Assembly: GCA_002730485.1 (NCBI GenBank)
Contig: PCAH01000139.1
Location: 1 to 51,064, forward strand
Origin: Dehalococcoidia bacterium
Lineage (GTDB): Bacteria > Chloroflexota > Dehalococcoidia > UBA3495
DNA: 51,064 nt
Direction of reading: 5' to 3'
Below the pieces are notes generated by a model that saw only the letters and a program-made list of their open reading frames with translations, had not been told where the DNA came from and ran no database searches. Shown here piece by piece: positions 8,246-18,962 of this stretch (within the stretch, counting starts at the first letter, position 1; each line of letters begins with the position of its first letter). Made by a program: the position numbers and the translations under genes.

Positions 8246-11200
8246 ATGCCTCTCTCGCAGTTCCATCCACTGATCCAAGAGTGGTTCAGAAGTAGGTTTT
8301 CGGAGCCGACCGATGCCCAGGTTGATGGCTGGCCGGCCATTTCAGAAGGCCGCCACACGTTGATTGCCGCGCCCACCGGGTCAGGCAAGACACTCGCCGC
8401 CTTTTTGACCTGTATCGACAGCCTGGTCCGGCAGGGTCTCTCAGGTGAGATACCAGATTCAACCCAAGTGGTCTACGTTTCACCTCTAAAAGCCCTCTCC
8501 AACGACATCCATAAGAACCTCGAAACGCCGTTAGCCGAGATTGCGGCTTTGGCGGAAGCAGCTGGAACTCCGTTGCCCGAGATCAGGGCAGCTGTCAGGA
8601 CGGGAGATACCCGGTCTTATGACCGGGCAAAGATGGCCAAGCGGCCGCCCCATATCCTGATTACCACGCCAGAATCTCTCTGCATCTTGCTGACGTCACG
8701 GAGTGGACGCCAGGGCTTCACCGGAGTCCGTACGCTGATCCTGGACGAGATCCATGCCGTCGCCGACGACAAACGTGGCTCCCATCTATCCCTGTCTGTA
8801 GAGCGACTTTGCGCCCTGGCTGAAAACCCCATCGTCCGCATTGGATTGTCCGCCACCCAGAGACCCATCGAAGAAGTCGGACGTTTGCTGGTCGGCAGCA
8901 ATGCAATCTCTGCCGATAACAAACCAGAATGCCTCATCGTAAATACCGGCCATGCCAGGACCATCGATCTGGCCATGCAATTGCCGGAAAGGGAATTGGG
9001 GCCCGTCGCCTCCCATGAGATGTGGGCCGAGGCCCTGGACTCGGTGGCCGATCTGGTACGCGCCCACGGGACCACCCTGGTGTTCGTCAACACCCGCCGC
9101 CTAGTGGAACGACTATCCCACCAGCTTTCAGAACGGCTTGGAGAGGAAGCTGTGGTGGCTCACCACGGCAGTCTCTCCCGCACCACACGCCTGGCCGCCG
9201 AGCAGAAACTCAAAGGCGGGCAGGTCAAAGTCTGCGTTGCCACAGCGTCCCTTGAACTGGGAATCGATATCGGTGTGGTCGATTTGGTCTGCCAGATTGG
9301 TTCGCCCAGGTCCATTGGCGTCCTGCTCCAGCGAGTCGGACGTTCTGGGCACCAGGTAGGTGGGACACCCAAGGGCAGGATGTTCCCGCTCACCAGGGAC
9401 GAACCGGCCGAGTGGATAGCCCTGGCCCGCGCCGTCAAACGAGGAAACTTTGACAGTCTGGTGATACCACCCTGGCCGGTGGACGTCTTGGCCAGGCCCG
9501 CGAGGTCGTTTGCGCCCAGGAAGAATGGTCAGAAGACGGCTTATTTAATCTGTGCCGTAGCGCCTATCCCTACCGTGATCTGCCTCGGGATAAATTTGAT
9601 CATGTGGTGGAAGTCCTCTCTGACGGTTTCACCCTTCGGCAGGGTCGCCGTGGGGCCTATCTTCACCGTGACGGCATCAACCTGAAGGTCAAAGGACGCC
9701 GTGGCGCGCCGATAGCCGCAATGACCAGCGGCGGGGCAATCCCGGACAACGCCGACTACGACGTGATCCTGGAGCCGGAAGAGACCTTCGTAGGCACCGT
9801 AAATGAGGACTTTGCCATCGAGAGTTTGGCCGGCGATGTGTTCTTGTTGGGAAACACCCCCTGGAAGATTCGGCGGGTCGAGAGCGGCAAGGTGCGGGTG
9901 GAAGACTCCCAGGGACAGCCGCCTTCGGCCCCCTTTTGGTTGAGTGAAGCTCCGGGCCGGACCTGGGAGCTTTCCCAGGAGGTTTCAGAATTGCGGGAGG
10001 CAATTGACCAGCGCTTGGACGACCATGCGGAAGCGATCGAGTGGATCATGGCTGAATCCGGGGTGGATGAAGAGTCCGGTCGGCAATTGGTTGCATACCT
10101 GGAAGAAGGAAAGCGGGTCCTGGGAGTGATCCCGTCCAAGACCAAGGTTGTGGCCGAACGCTTCTTCGATGAAAACGGCGGCATGCAGCTGGTGATTCAA
10201 GCTCCGTTTGGGGCCAGGATCAACCGGGCTTGGGGGATGGCGCTTCGAAAGAAGATTTGCCGCACCTTTGATTTTGAACTCCAGGCGACAGCCACCGATG
10301 ACGGCCTGAACTTCGCCCTGGGACCCGGATTGTCCATGCCGGTGGACGAGATTTTCACCTACCTGAACGAACGGACAATCCAGGACGTGTTGCAGCAAGC
10401 CATCTTGCAGGCCCCGCTATTCGGCACGCGTTGGCGCTGGAACGCCACCCGGGCGTTGGCAATCCTGCGGCATAGCGGCGGACGCAAAGTACCTGCTCCT
10501 TTGATTCGTATGCGGTCTGAAGATTTGCTGGCATCGGTCTTCCCGGCACAGGTGGCCTGCCAGGATAACGCTATGCCTGGTGATATCGAGATTCCCGACC
10601 ACCCGTTGGTGTTCGAGACCATGCGCGATTGTCTGACTGAAGCGATGGACGTTGAAGGCTGCAAGGAACTGCTGGGCGGCATCACCGATGGCAGCATCGA
10701 GATATTTGGGCGGGATACAGTCCAACCCTCGGCATTCTCCCACCAGATTTTGAACGCCATGCCCTACGCCTTCCTGGATGATGCCCCATTGGAAGAGCGT
10801 CGCGCCAGGGCCGTCTCGCTACGTAGGGCCCTACCGGAAGACTCTCGGGACCTCAGTTCCCTCGACCCAGCGGCCATCGTCCAGGAATCGAACAACGCCT
10901 GGCCCAGGATGCAAGACGCCGATGAACTGCACGATGCCCTTCTGGTGCTGGGAGTGATTCCCCAGTGGGTGGCCCTGGACAGTGCGTCCGAAGAAGGAAA
11001 GGAATCAGTGCCCATCTGGTTTGAGACTCTGAAAACCGCCGGACGTGTTTACTCCATGGAGTCGGACGGTGTTCTGTATTGGGCGGCGGCGGAACGCCTC
11101 TCCCTACTCAAGCCAATCTATCCGGACGCCACTTTCTCCCCCGTCCCGCCCTCTCACTTACTTGAACCCGTGGGAGATCAGGAGAATCAACGCCAAGAAA

Positions 11201-12613
11201 ATATATATTGGGTGATGCGCGGCTGGGTGGAGTGTTCTATCCCCCCTCACGGCTACAGAACTAACCCAGCATCTGGGAATCCCGCGGGATGACGTCGTCT
11301 ACGGTCTGGGCAGACTGGAGAACGAAGGGGTAGTCCTCCGTGGCAGCTTCAGAACCGAAGTTGAGGAAGAGGAATTCTGCGACCGCCGCATCCTCTCTCG
11401 CATCCACCGCGCGACCATTGACACCCTTCGTCGTGAGGTTGAACCGGTGCCGCCTGCCACCTTCATGCGGTTCTTGCTCCGTTGGCAGCACGTCGACCCG
11501 GCAGTCCGTTTGGAGGGCGAGGGTGGACTGCTGGCGGCCATCGAGCAGCTCCAGGGCTTCGAATCGGCTTCAGGGGTGATTGAAGAGGAAGTCCTGCTCT
11601 CTAGGGTGTCAAATTACGACCCGATCATACTGGACCGCCTATGCATGGGCGGTGAAGTGCCCTGGGGCCGAGTTTCGTCAAAAACCGCCCACAAACCGGA
11701 TGATGCAACACCCCAACCCATGCGTACATCCTTTACTAGGGCCACTCCGATAACAATGGTCCTGCGCGATTCCCTTGATTGGATACTTGGCCCAACGGAC
11801 CAGGACTCGGCCAGCTTGACCGGTGCCGCCAAAGAGGTGGTCGAGTTTCTGAACAACCGAGGAGCGTCTTTTCTCTCGGACATAGTTTCCGCGACTCAGA
11901 GGTTGCCATCCGACGTGGAAGAAGCCCTCAGGAGTTTGGTAGCATCGGGCCGGGTGACCGTAGACGGTGTCGAGGCTTTGCGCCAACGGCTCGGCGGTGT
12001 TGTCCGCAGACCTCGCAGAAACAACGGTCGTGGTGGTCGGGACAACAGCCGCACCAGCATCAATCGAAGGCGCGGGTATAGCCGGTGGTCGCTGTTGGAA
12101 TCATTCGATCCAGTGGACGACCGGAGTGAACCCATCGCACGGCAACTCCTTGATCGCTACGGCGTTATCTTCCCTGAACTGCTAGCTCGCGATGGTCTCA
12201 CCTATCGATGGAGAGATTTGGTACGAGTCTTGCGGCGACTGGAAGCAAGGGGTGAGATCAGAGGCGGCCGGTTCGTGTCGGGATTCATTGGCGAGCAGTT
12301 CGCCCTTCCTGAGGCAGTGGACCAACTCCGCAAGATGACCAATGTTGAGCCCGATGGCCGCTTCATTACGATATCGGCCTGTGGCCCGTTGAACCTGGCC
12401 GGGATTACATCACGGGGAAGCAGGGTTCCGGCTGTGGTACGGAACAAGTTGGTACTACGGGACGGGGTCCCCATTGCATCCATGGAGAACGGAGCGGTGG
12501 TTGAACTGGCCAATGTCAGTGCCGAGATAATGGATCAAGCCAAGGTACAACTGAGTGTGCCCATATCCCATTCGGGTCATCAGATGGACCGACCTGACTT
12601 GGTGACGGTTTAA
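8246..12613 (+). pseudogene. lhr: Lhr-type ATP-dependent helicase, interrupted by two frameshifts
   Basis: Three open pieces in different frames join into one protein of about 1,455 residues, the normal size for large Lhr helicases. Piece 1 (8246 to about 9494) has Walker A APTGSGKT, the DEIH box, SATQRP, and helicase motifs through [10 protein letters not shown]. Frame then moves to 9496 onward, giving the expected Lhr sequence [16 protein letters not shown] ... [17 protein letters not shown]; one base, probably C in GCC(C)AG at 9491-9495, appears missing. Piece 2 runs to about 11244. The run of six C at 11241-11246 adds one base, and frame 11246 onward resumes with LTATELTQHLGIPRDDV to the stop at 12613. 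The shifts are -1 and +1, so total length stays divisible by three. The rest is free of stops. It may be a recent pseudogene or two sequencing errors in C-rich spots. Lhr proteins act in DNA repair. Confidence 0.88.
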
Positions 12614-12794
12614 CGGTCGCAGACAGCTCTATACCTCAATGAAACCCGGGGAGATTCCAAGCGCGTCAATTGAAAATCATAGGTGCCTATGCTAACGTTG
12701 CTAAGCACTTTCTGCCCCTCTCCACCCCGATAAACACCGGCATTAATCCCGTTTTGCGGGCGACCGGAGCGGCAACTTCACAAAGGCGGCCCCA

Positions 12795-14582
12795 TTGTCC
12801 GAGTTCCGTTTCTCCCCCAACCCAAACGACGCGCACCAGGTTGACTGGCAACCCTGGGGCCCCGCTGCATTCGCCAAAGCCCAGGAAGAAGATAAACCTG
12901 TCCTGCTCTCCATCTCTGCTGTGTGGTGCTATTGGTGCCACGTGATGGACGAGACCACCTACACCGACTCCGATGTTCAAGAGATCATCCGAGAGAACTT
13001 TGTGGCTGTCCGTGTGGACAATGACCACCGGCCGGACATCAACTCCAGATATAACGTCGGCGGCTGGCCCACCACCGGTTTCCTGACCGGACACGGTGGT
13101 CTGATCGGTGGGGCAACCTACCTCCCACCAGACCAGTTGATCTCCATGATGGCCGAGTTGATCGACGCCTATAAGAATGACCGGCCCACGCTCTACACCC
13201 AAGCCCGTGACCTGTTGGGTCGCCGCAGAGACCACGCCCGACGCACCGTGGCTGGTCCCGAGTTGGACGAGATTGTCGTAGACCGAGTGTCGCGAATCGT
13301 CGCCGGCGCCTATGACGCCACAAATGGCGGGTTCGGCAGTGAGCCCAAGTTCCCCAACGCCTCGATCGTACGCCTCATCAACCACCTTTACCGCACCAGC
13401 GGAGAGGATTTCTATGCGTCGATGTTGATCAAAACCCTAGACGGTATGTCCCAGGGGCAGGTTTGGGACGAAGCAGATGGTGGTTTCTTCAGACACTGTG
13501 CTCAGGCCGACTGGACCCAGCCCCAGCATGAAAAAATGCTGGAAGACAATTTAAACCTGACGCGGGAGTTCCTGGACGCCAGTATCTTATTGGAACGCCC
13601 CCAATACCGTGAAACGGCAAAGCAGACCATCAACTACCTTATGGCACAACTTTTTGATCCGGCCGCAACCGGTTTTCGAGGTAGCCAAGGCGCTCACTCG
13701 GAGTATTACTCGCTAGACCCAGAACAGCGCGTCGACGCAGAAGCGCCGGCACCAGACCCGTCCTGCTATGCCAACACCAACGCCCTAGCGGTGACTGTAC
13801 TCTTAGATGCGGCTTGGAAGCTGGGTGATATGTCACTCCAGGCCACCGCATTGCAGATACTCGACAAATTGGATGCCGCGGCGCAGTCTGGCTCGCTCAG
13901 TCACGTTTACTCAGCAGAAGGTTCATCCGATGCGCCAGCCCTGTTCACCGATTGGGCCTGGCTCCTGACCGCCCTCACACAAGCCCATGGCAATACCGCC
14001 AATGAGGCGTATCTCACCCGAGCCGTGGCTGTGGCTCAATACATGGTGGAGAATTATTTTGACCAAGATGGCGGCGGCTTCTTTGATATTGCCGAGGAAG
14101 AAAACCAGATAGGCCATCTCACCGTGCGCGAAAAAACGATGCCTGACAACACCGTAGCTGCTGAGGCCTTGATCCGTCTGCACCAGGCCACTAGGGATGA
14201 CGACTACCGGCAGATCGCCGAGGCTACTCTGAGCGCCTTTGTCGAAGGCTACCGAGAGAACGGAGAGTTTGCCGCTGAATACGGTTTGGTCGCTCACCTG
14301 CTGAAGAACCCAATGGTCGAAGTTACTGTTGAAGGCAACCCGGAAGACGCTGGCTGCCAGGAACTTGTGGCAGCCGCGGCACGGCTACCCCAACCAAATC
14401 TTGATATCAAGACTGTAATCGCCGCCGAAGATGATCCAACTGCCCGAGCCCACGTTTGCTTAGACACTGTGTGTCTGCCTCCGGTGGACTCGCCTGCAGC
14501 CTTGGCTGAAGCGGTGGCCGGCTTGGCCAATCAGCCAGAAAACCCGTTCCAAGACATATTCCAAGTTTTCCCTGGCAATTAG
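12795..14582 (+). CDS. DUF255 thioredoxin-domain protein (YyaL/SPATA20-like)
   Basis: 595 residues. The N-terminal 170 residues form a thioredoxin-like domain with WCYWCHVM (Cys45, Cys48); the family usually has CHWCHVM in this place. The motif pair FVAVRVDNDHRPDINSRY and GGWPTTGFL follows, both typical of DUF255. The remaining 420 residues match the alpha/alpha-barrel part, with glycosidase-like GGFFRHCAQADW and GGGFFDIAEE segments. Cellular role is unsettled in this family. The start is TTG at 12795, with AAAGG about ten bases upstream. It lies 181 bases after the helicase gene and 107 before aspS on the same strand. Confidence 0.88.
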   Translation: MSEFRFSPNPNDAHQVDWQPWGPAAFAKAQEEDKPVLLSISAVWCYWCHVMDETTYTDSDVQEIIRENFVAVRVDNDHRPDINSRYNVGGWPTTGFLTGHGGLIGGATYLPPDQLISMMAELIDAYKNDRPTLYTQARDLLGRRRDHARRTVAGPELDEIVVDRVSRIVAGAYDATNGGFGSEPKFPNASIVRLINHLYRTSGEDFYASMLIKTLDGMSQGQVWDEADGGFFRHCAQADWTQPQHEKMLEDNLNLTREFLDASILLERPQYRETAKQTINYLMAQLFDPAATGFRGSQGAHSEYYSLDPEQRVDAEAPAPDPSCYANTNALAVTVLLDAAWKLGDMSLQATALQILDKLDAAAQSGSLSHVYSAEGSSDAPALFTDWAWLLTALTQAHGNTANEAYLTRAVAVAQYMVENYFDQDGGGFFDIAEEENQIGHLTVREKTMPDNTVAAEALIRLHQATRDDDYRQIAEATLSAFVEGYRENGEFAAEYGLVAHLLKNPMVEVTVEGNPEDAGCQELVAAAARLPQPNLDIKTVIAAEDDPTARAHVCLDTVCLPPVDSPAALAEAVAGLANQPENPFQDIFQVFPGN

Positions 14583-14689
14583 TTAAAATCCGCCGGAGAA
14601 TTCGCTGGAAATAGCCATTGGGTGGCGGGTCATTTTGCCCTGGCTGTATCATTACCAACTAGATACCTAAGAGTTTACGGAGGAAATGC

Positions 14690-16489
14690 GTGCTGCGTAG
14701 CGCGGACTGCGGGTCCCTGAGAAGTGAAAATGCCGACGATCAAGTAACCCTGGCGGGCTGGATCGGACGGAGACGTGACCACGGTGGAATCATATTCCTA
14801 GACCTGCGAGACAGGTCTGGTATCGTCCAGATCGTGTTCAACCCGGAAACTGCCGCCGAAGCAACTCGCATCGCTGAGGAGCTCAGGCCGGAGTGGGTGG
14901 TCCAGGTCAAAGGCACGGTCAACCGACGCCCAGACGGCAGTGATAACCCGGCCATCGCCACCGGCGAGATAGAGGTGATGGCTTCTGAGGTCACGGTTAT
15001 GAACCGTTCGCTGACCCCTCCGTTCTACATCGAGGACGATGCTGAAGCTGACGAAAGCCTGCGTCTTCGCTATCGGTACTTGGATCTCCGACGCCCCCCG
15101 ATGCTGCGTAACCTTACCCTGCGTCATGAAGTGGTCAAATACATCCGCAATTTCTTGAACGACCGCGATTTCCTTGAAGTTGAAACCCCCATCCTCATCA
15201 AAAGTACCCCAGAAGGAGCGCGAGACTTCCTGGTGCCGAGCAGGATGCAGCCCGGAAATTTCTACGCCCTGCCCCAGTCCCCCCAACAGATGAAACAGCT
15301 GCTTATGGTTTCTGGAGTGGAACGCTATTACCAAATCGCACGCTGTTTCCGCGACGAGGACCTGCGGGCTGACCGTCAGCTGGAATTCACCCAGCTCGAC
15401 CTGGAGATGAGCTTTGTCGAGGAAGAAGACATACTCAATCTAACCGAAGACCTATACACCGGGATGATCGAGTCGGTCACCCCTGAAAAGACACTCCGTA
15501 AGCCCTTCCCGCGCATCAGCCACGAAGAAGCGATGGAACGTTACGCCTCTGATAAACCGGACCTGCGCTTTGGCCTGGAGATGACAGACGTTTCCGACCT
15601 GGCGAAAGAGACAGAATTCAGGGTCTTTCTGTCCACCGTGGAAGGCGGCGGACAGATCAAGGGTTTCGTCGTCCCCGGCCAAGCCCAGTTTGTGACCGGA
15701 CAGGTCAAAGAATTAGAGGACACGGCCAAGGCAGCCGGTGCCGGTGGTCTGGTTTACATCCGCTATCGGGGGACCAACCCGGTGGGGGAGTTAACCAGCG
15801 AAGAGATATTGGAATCAGCCGGACTGCGTATGCCTCCAGAGTGGCACCAACGCCTGGCCGACAAGATGGGCGCCGGACCCGGGGATATGATCCTGCTGAT
15901 GGCCGGTCGCCAACCCCGGTTGAACACCTGGTTATCTGCCATGCGGACTCACGTAAGTGAGCTATTAGAGCTGACCGACCCCAATGAGCTGGCATTTGCT
16001 TTCGTCACCAGCTTCCCTCTGTTCGACTGGAACGAGGACGCCAAACGTTGGGATTCCTCCCACCACCCGTTCACCTCTCCAGCCAACGGCCAGGAAGCCG
16101 ACCTGGACGGTGATGACCTGGGAGCTATCAAGTCGAAAGCTTATGATCTGGTCTGCAACGGATCAGAGTTGGCCAGCGGAAGTATCCGGATTCACAACCG
16201 TCAACTACAGGAGAAGATCTTCGGCATACTGGGTCACTCCAAAGAAGACACGGAGGCGCAGTTCGGCCAGATACTTGAAGCGTTCGAGTACGGCGCGCCG
16301 CCCCACGGCGGTATAGCCCCCGGCATAGATCGGTTGGTGGCCATCCTCTGTGACAGCCCGTCAATCAGGGACGTTATCGCCTTCCCCAAAACGCAGAGCG
16401 GGTCTGATCTGCTCTTTGACGCCCCGACTCCAGTCGACCCGAAGCAATTGGAAGAACTCTCACTGGAGAGCACTTTTGAACCCGAGTAA
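14690..16489 (+). CDS. aspS: Aspartyl-tRNA synthetase, probably non-discriminating
   Basis: 599 residues, bacterial-type length. It charges tRNA with aspartate. Order: N-terminal OB-fold anticodon-binding domain (GWIGRRRDHGGIIFLDLRDR), class II catalytic core with motif 2 (FRDEDLRADRQLEFTQLDLE), the bacterial GAD insertion domain in the middle, and motif 3 (GGIAPGIDRLVAIL). The His in RRRDHGG replaces the Leu found in discriminating enzymes such as that of E. coli. In Pseudomonas-type enzymes this His goes with charging both tRNA-Asp and tRNA-Asn, so a GatCAB amidotransferase would be expected elsewhere. The GTG start at 14690 has GGAGG seven bases upstream. A strong terminator follows. Confidence 0.96.
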   Translation: MLRSADCGSLRSENADDQVTLAGWIGRRRDHGGIIFLDLRDRSGIVQIVFNPETAAEATRIAEELRPEWVVQVKGTVNRRPDGSDNPAIATGEIEVMASEVTVMNRSLTPPFYIEDDAEADESLRLRYRYLDLRRPPMLRNLTLRHEVVKYIRNFLNDRDFLEVETPILIKSTPEGARDFLVPSRMQPGNFYALPQSPQQMKQLLMVSGVERYYQIARCFRDEDLRADRQLEFTQLDLEMSFVEEEDILNLTEDLYTGMIESVTPEKTLRKPFPRISHEEAMERYASDKPDLRFGLEMTDVSDLAKETEFRVFLSTVEGGGQIKGFVVPGQAQFVTGQVKELEDTAKAAGAGGLVYIRYRGTNPVGELTSEEILESAGLRMPPEWHQRLADKMGAGPGDMILLMAGRQPRLNTWLSAMRTHVSELLELTDPNELAFAFVTSFPLFDWNEDAKRWDSSHHPFTSPANGQEADLDGDDLGAIKSKAYDLVCNGSELASGSIRIHNRQLQEKIFGILGHSKEDTEAQFGQILEAFEYGAPPHGGIAPGIDRLVAILCDSPSIRDVIAFPKTQSGSDLLFDAPTPVDPKQLEELSLESTFEPE

Positions 16490-16511
16490 CCTTTCAAAAT
16501 AGACAAAGAAG

Positions 16512-16544
16512 AAGGCCCGCAGATTATTTCTGCGGGCCTTTTTT
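16512..16544 (+). terminator. Rho-independent terminator after aspS
   Basis: A 12-bp perfect stem (AAGGCCCGCAGA/TCTGCGGGCCTT) with a five-base loop is followed by TTTT. It lies 22 bases after the aspS stop, between convergent aspS and the aldolase gene. Confidence 0.9.
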
Positions 16545-16568
16545 ATAACCTGAGTAAGGTTCTGGCGG

Positions 16569-17573
16569 TTAGCCTTCGCCTCTGCGAGCAGCGCCTGTGA
16601 GGCTTGCGCGATTATAGAAGGCCAATGCTGCTGCCTCTGTGTTTTCAACCTTGCCGGCCCAGGCAGCAAGGGGCGCTCCCTGCAAACTCCGGCCAAAGGA
16701 GAAACTCAACTCCCAGGGTGCCCGAGCGGCCTCAGCCTGCTGATTCATCGAATTCAGGTTGGCAGTCACGGAATCGTCTGGCTCACCACCGGAGAGGAAC
16801 ACCACTCCGGGCACGGAAGCTGGCAAGACCCTCTTGAACGCATCAATGGTCTTTTCAGCAACTTCGTCTGGACCAGCCCTTTTGGCAGCGGAACCTCCGG
16901 AAATCACCATACTCGGTTTCAGTAACATGCCTTCCAGTTCAACCTTCTGCTGGGCTAGTTGGTCGAAGACCTCGCGGAGGGTGTCCTCGGTGACTTCGAA
17001 GCAACGGTCGATGTCGTGGTCGCCGTCACGGAGAATCTCCGGTTCAACGATCGGCACCAACCCCGCCTCTTGGCTGAGCGCGGCAAAACGAGCTAGCGAA
17101 TGGGCATTGGCCGCAATGCAGTAATCAGAAGGTGTGCTGTCGTTGATGCTGATAACCGCCCGCCATTTGGTAAATCCGGCGCCCAGTTCAACATACTCTT
17201 TAAGACGGTCACGCAGGCCGTCCAGTCCCTCTGTTACCAGCTCGTCTGGTGACTCGGGCAGTGGAATCGTGCCCTTATCCACCTTGATACCTGGGATGAT
17301 TCCCTGATCAGATAGTACCTTTACCATGCGGGAGCCATCGGCGGCGTCCTGCCTGATGGTTTCATCGAACAAGATCACACCGCTGATGAATTCGTTGACA
17401 CCTGCGGTGCGAAACAACATCTCACGGTAGTTCCTGCGGTTCTCTTCAGTGGACTCTACGTTGATGCTGTCAAATCGTCTTTTAATTGTGCCGCTGCTTT
17501 CGTCAGCTGCCAGGATACCTTTGCCCTGGGCAACCAGCGCTTGAGCGGTTTGGACTAATCGTTGCTTATCCAT
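16569..17573 (-). CDS. fba: Fructose-bisphosphate aldolase, class I
   Basis: 334 residues, the usual length for eukaryote-like class I aldolases. It interconverts fructose 1,6-bisphosphate with dihydroxyacetone phosphate and glyceraldehyde 3-phosphate through a Schiff base. Seen: GKGILAADESSGTIKRRFDSI near the N-terminus, RNYREMLF, and LEGMLLKPSMV containing the lysine that forms the Schiff base; FLSGGEPDD sits in the C-terminal part. ATG at 17573 is preferred over the adjoining TTG because AGAGG lies seven bases upstream. It follows the bisphosphatase gene by 55 bases, so the two likely form a gluconeogenic operon. Confidence 0.95.
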   Translation of the reverse strand: MDKQRLVQTAQALVAQGKGILAADESSGTIKRRFDSINVESTEENRRNYREMLFRTAGVNEFISGVILFDETIRQDAADGSRMVKVLSDQGIIPGIKVDKGTIPLPESPDELVTEGLDGLRDRLKEYVELGAGFTKWRAVISINDSTPSDYCIAANAHSLARFAALSQEAGLVPIVEPEILRDGDHDIDRCFEVTEDTLREVFDQLAQQKVELEGMLLKPSMVISGGSAAKRAGPDEVAEKTIDAFKRVLPASVPGVVFLSGGEPDDSVTANLNSMNQQAEAARAPWELSFSFGRSLQGAPLAAWAGKVENTEAAALAFYNRASLTGAARRGEG

Positions 17574-17628
17574 CAATCACCTCTCGTCATCGTATTATCC
17601 TAGTTATGTCTAGTGTCAATCAAGTCTC

Positions 17629-18606
17629 TTAGCCGCCACTAATAACAGACACTGTAGATTCCACAACGTCTTTATTACCGAGAATCAGAGGAGTCCGCTG
17701 GTGCAACTCCTTGGGAGGGATGTCAAGAATCCTTTCGTAGCCCGTGGAAGCGGCCCCTCCGGCCTGTTCGGCGACGAACCCCAAGGGATTGGCCTCGTAC
17801 ATCAACCTGAGACGGCCATCCTTGCGGTTGACATCTGCTGGGTAGGCGAAGATGCCACCCTTCAAGAGATTGCGGTGGAAATCGGCCACCAGAGAGCCGA
17901 CGTACCGTTGGGAGTATTTATCGCGCAGTAGCTCAATGGCTTTCTTGGTAGGCTCGTCCAGAACCTTGCTGTTGCCCTCGTTGGTGCTGTAGTAAGGACA
18001 ATCAGCCGGAATCGAGATGTTGGGGTGGGTCACGGCGAAAGCGCCGGAATCTGAATCCAGGGTAAAGCCGCAAACAGTGTCTTTGGTGGCGAGCACCAGA
18101 ACCGTGCTTGATCCGTAGACCACGTAGGCGGCAGCTACCTGTTCGCTGCCCTTTCGCAACAACGAATCGTCGTTGACCGTCTCGCCATCGTTCTTCTGCC
18201 AGATGCCGAAGATGGAACCGATGCTCACTGCAACGTCGATATTGGAGGAACCGTCCAGCGGGTCCATCAACACGATGAAACCGTCGGCAACGTCTCCCTC
18301 GACAATCACCGGGTTCTCGATCTCTTCGCAGCCGATGGCGGCCACGTGGCCAGAACCGGAAAGAGTCTCAACGAAGATATTGGAACTCGCCTCATCCAGA
18401 CGCTGAACTATCTCGCCCTGGACGTTGGTCTCTCCCGTGGTGCCCAGAGCATCGGCCAAGGCGGCCTGCTGCACCTGCTCTTGGACCCGCCGAGAGCCCT
18501 CTGCTATGGCCATGATCACGGCACCAAGGCCTTGATTCTGACCCTTATCTTGCCATTCTGTTTTGACGTACTCTTGGAGAGTCGTTCTATTCCCTGTTAC
18601 CGGCAC
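17629..18606 (-). CDS. fbp: Fructose-1,6-bisphosphatase, class I
   Basis: 325 residues. It removes the 1-phosphate of fructose 1,6-bisphosphate, the committed step of gluconeogenesis. The metal and phosphate site DPLDGSSNID is present near residue 116, together with GCEEIENP, YVGSLVADFHRNLLKGGIF and GRLRLMYEANPLGFVAEQAGG, all class I signatures. The GTG start has GGGAGGTGA six bases upstream. Being next to an aldolase suggests a role in sugar synthesis from C3 compounds; whether it also serves a CO2-fixing cycle cannot be told. Confidence 0.96.
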   Translation of the reverse strand: MPVTGNRTTLQEYVKTEWQDKGQNQGLGAVIMAIAEGSRRVQEQVQQAALADALGTTGETNVQGEIVQRLDEASSNIFVETLSGSGHVAAIGCEEIENPVIVEGDVADGFIVLMDPLDGSSNIDVAVSIGSIFGIWQKNDGETVNDDSLLRKGSEQVAAAYVVYGSSTVLVLATKDTVCGFTLDSDSGAFAVTHPNISIPADCPYYSTNEGNSKVLDEPTKKAIELLRDKYSQRYVGSLVADFHRNLLKGGIFAYPADVNRKDGRLRLMYEANPLGFVAEQAGGAASTGYERILDIPPKELHQRTPLILGNKDVVESTVSVISGG

Positions 18607-18962
18607 GCGTCACCTCCCGCACTGAATTACCCGTTCGTACTTAACCTGGGTCCCACCCGGTTTGTCGCATCATATTATGTCAAATAATTCGCTCTGACAC
18701 TATCCCAAAATATCTGACTTTCAAACGAAGAAAGCCACACTGAATCGGGTCGTTCATCCAGGCACCGAATAGGCGTGAAATCTAACCCGTTACGCGACGC
18801 GCCCAATTCTAGCAGTCGGGGTATTTACGAGTCAATTTGTTTCCAATCGAAGCTGGCCGGACGGCATTCCTTGGTGACTGTGAACCCACTTTAGCCGTTG
18901 CCCAGGGTTTGGAACGGGTGTATATTCATCATTAGAATACTCGCCATTCACCTGGATACGGG
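18607..18962. other. Divergent intergenic region
   Basis: This separates the divergent fbp and zinc-ribbon/TPR genes. A promoter for the latter is listed separately. On the fbp side there is an AT-rich patch (about 18668-18690) that may hold its promoter. No RNA gene or ORF is supported. Confidence 0.4.
18909..18938 (+). promoter_or_regulatory. Putative sigma-70 promoter for the zinc-ribbon/TPR gene
   Basis: TTGGAA (18909-18914), 18-base spacer, TAGAAT (18933-18938). Predicted start of transcription is near 18945, giving a leader of about 18 bases before the GTG at 18963. Confidence 0.5.

Noticed and set aside
9485..9500. Programmed -1 frameshift in the helicase gene
   Set aside because: No slippery heptamer or downstream stimulatory structure seen, and a second opposite shift at 11241-11246 would also have to be programmed.
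12687..13385. 232-residue minus-strand open frame
   Set aside because: Antisense to the thioredoxin-domain gene, whose protein matches a known family; Gly/Val-rich shadow of its codons.
14798..15334. 178-residue minus-strand open frame
   Set aside because: Lies wholly inside aspS on the other strand and shows no motif.
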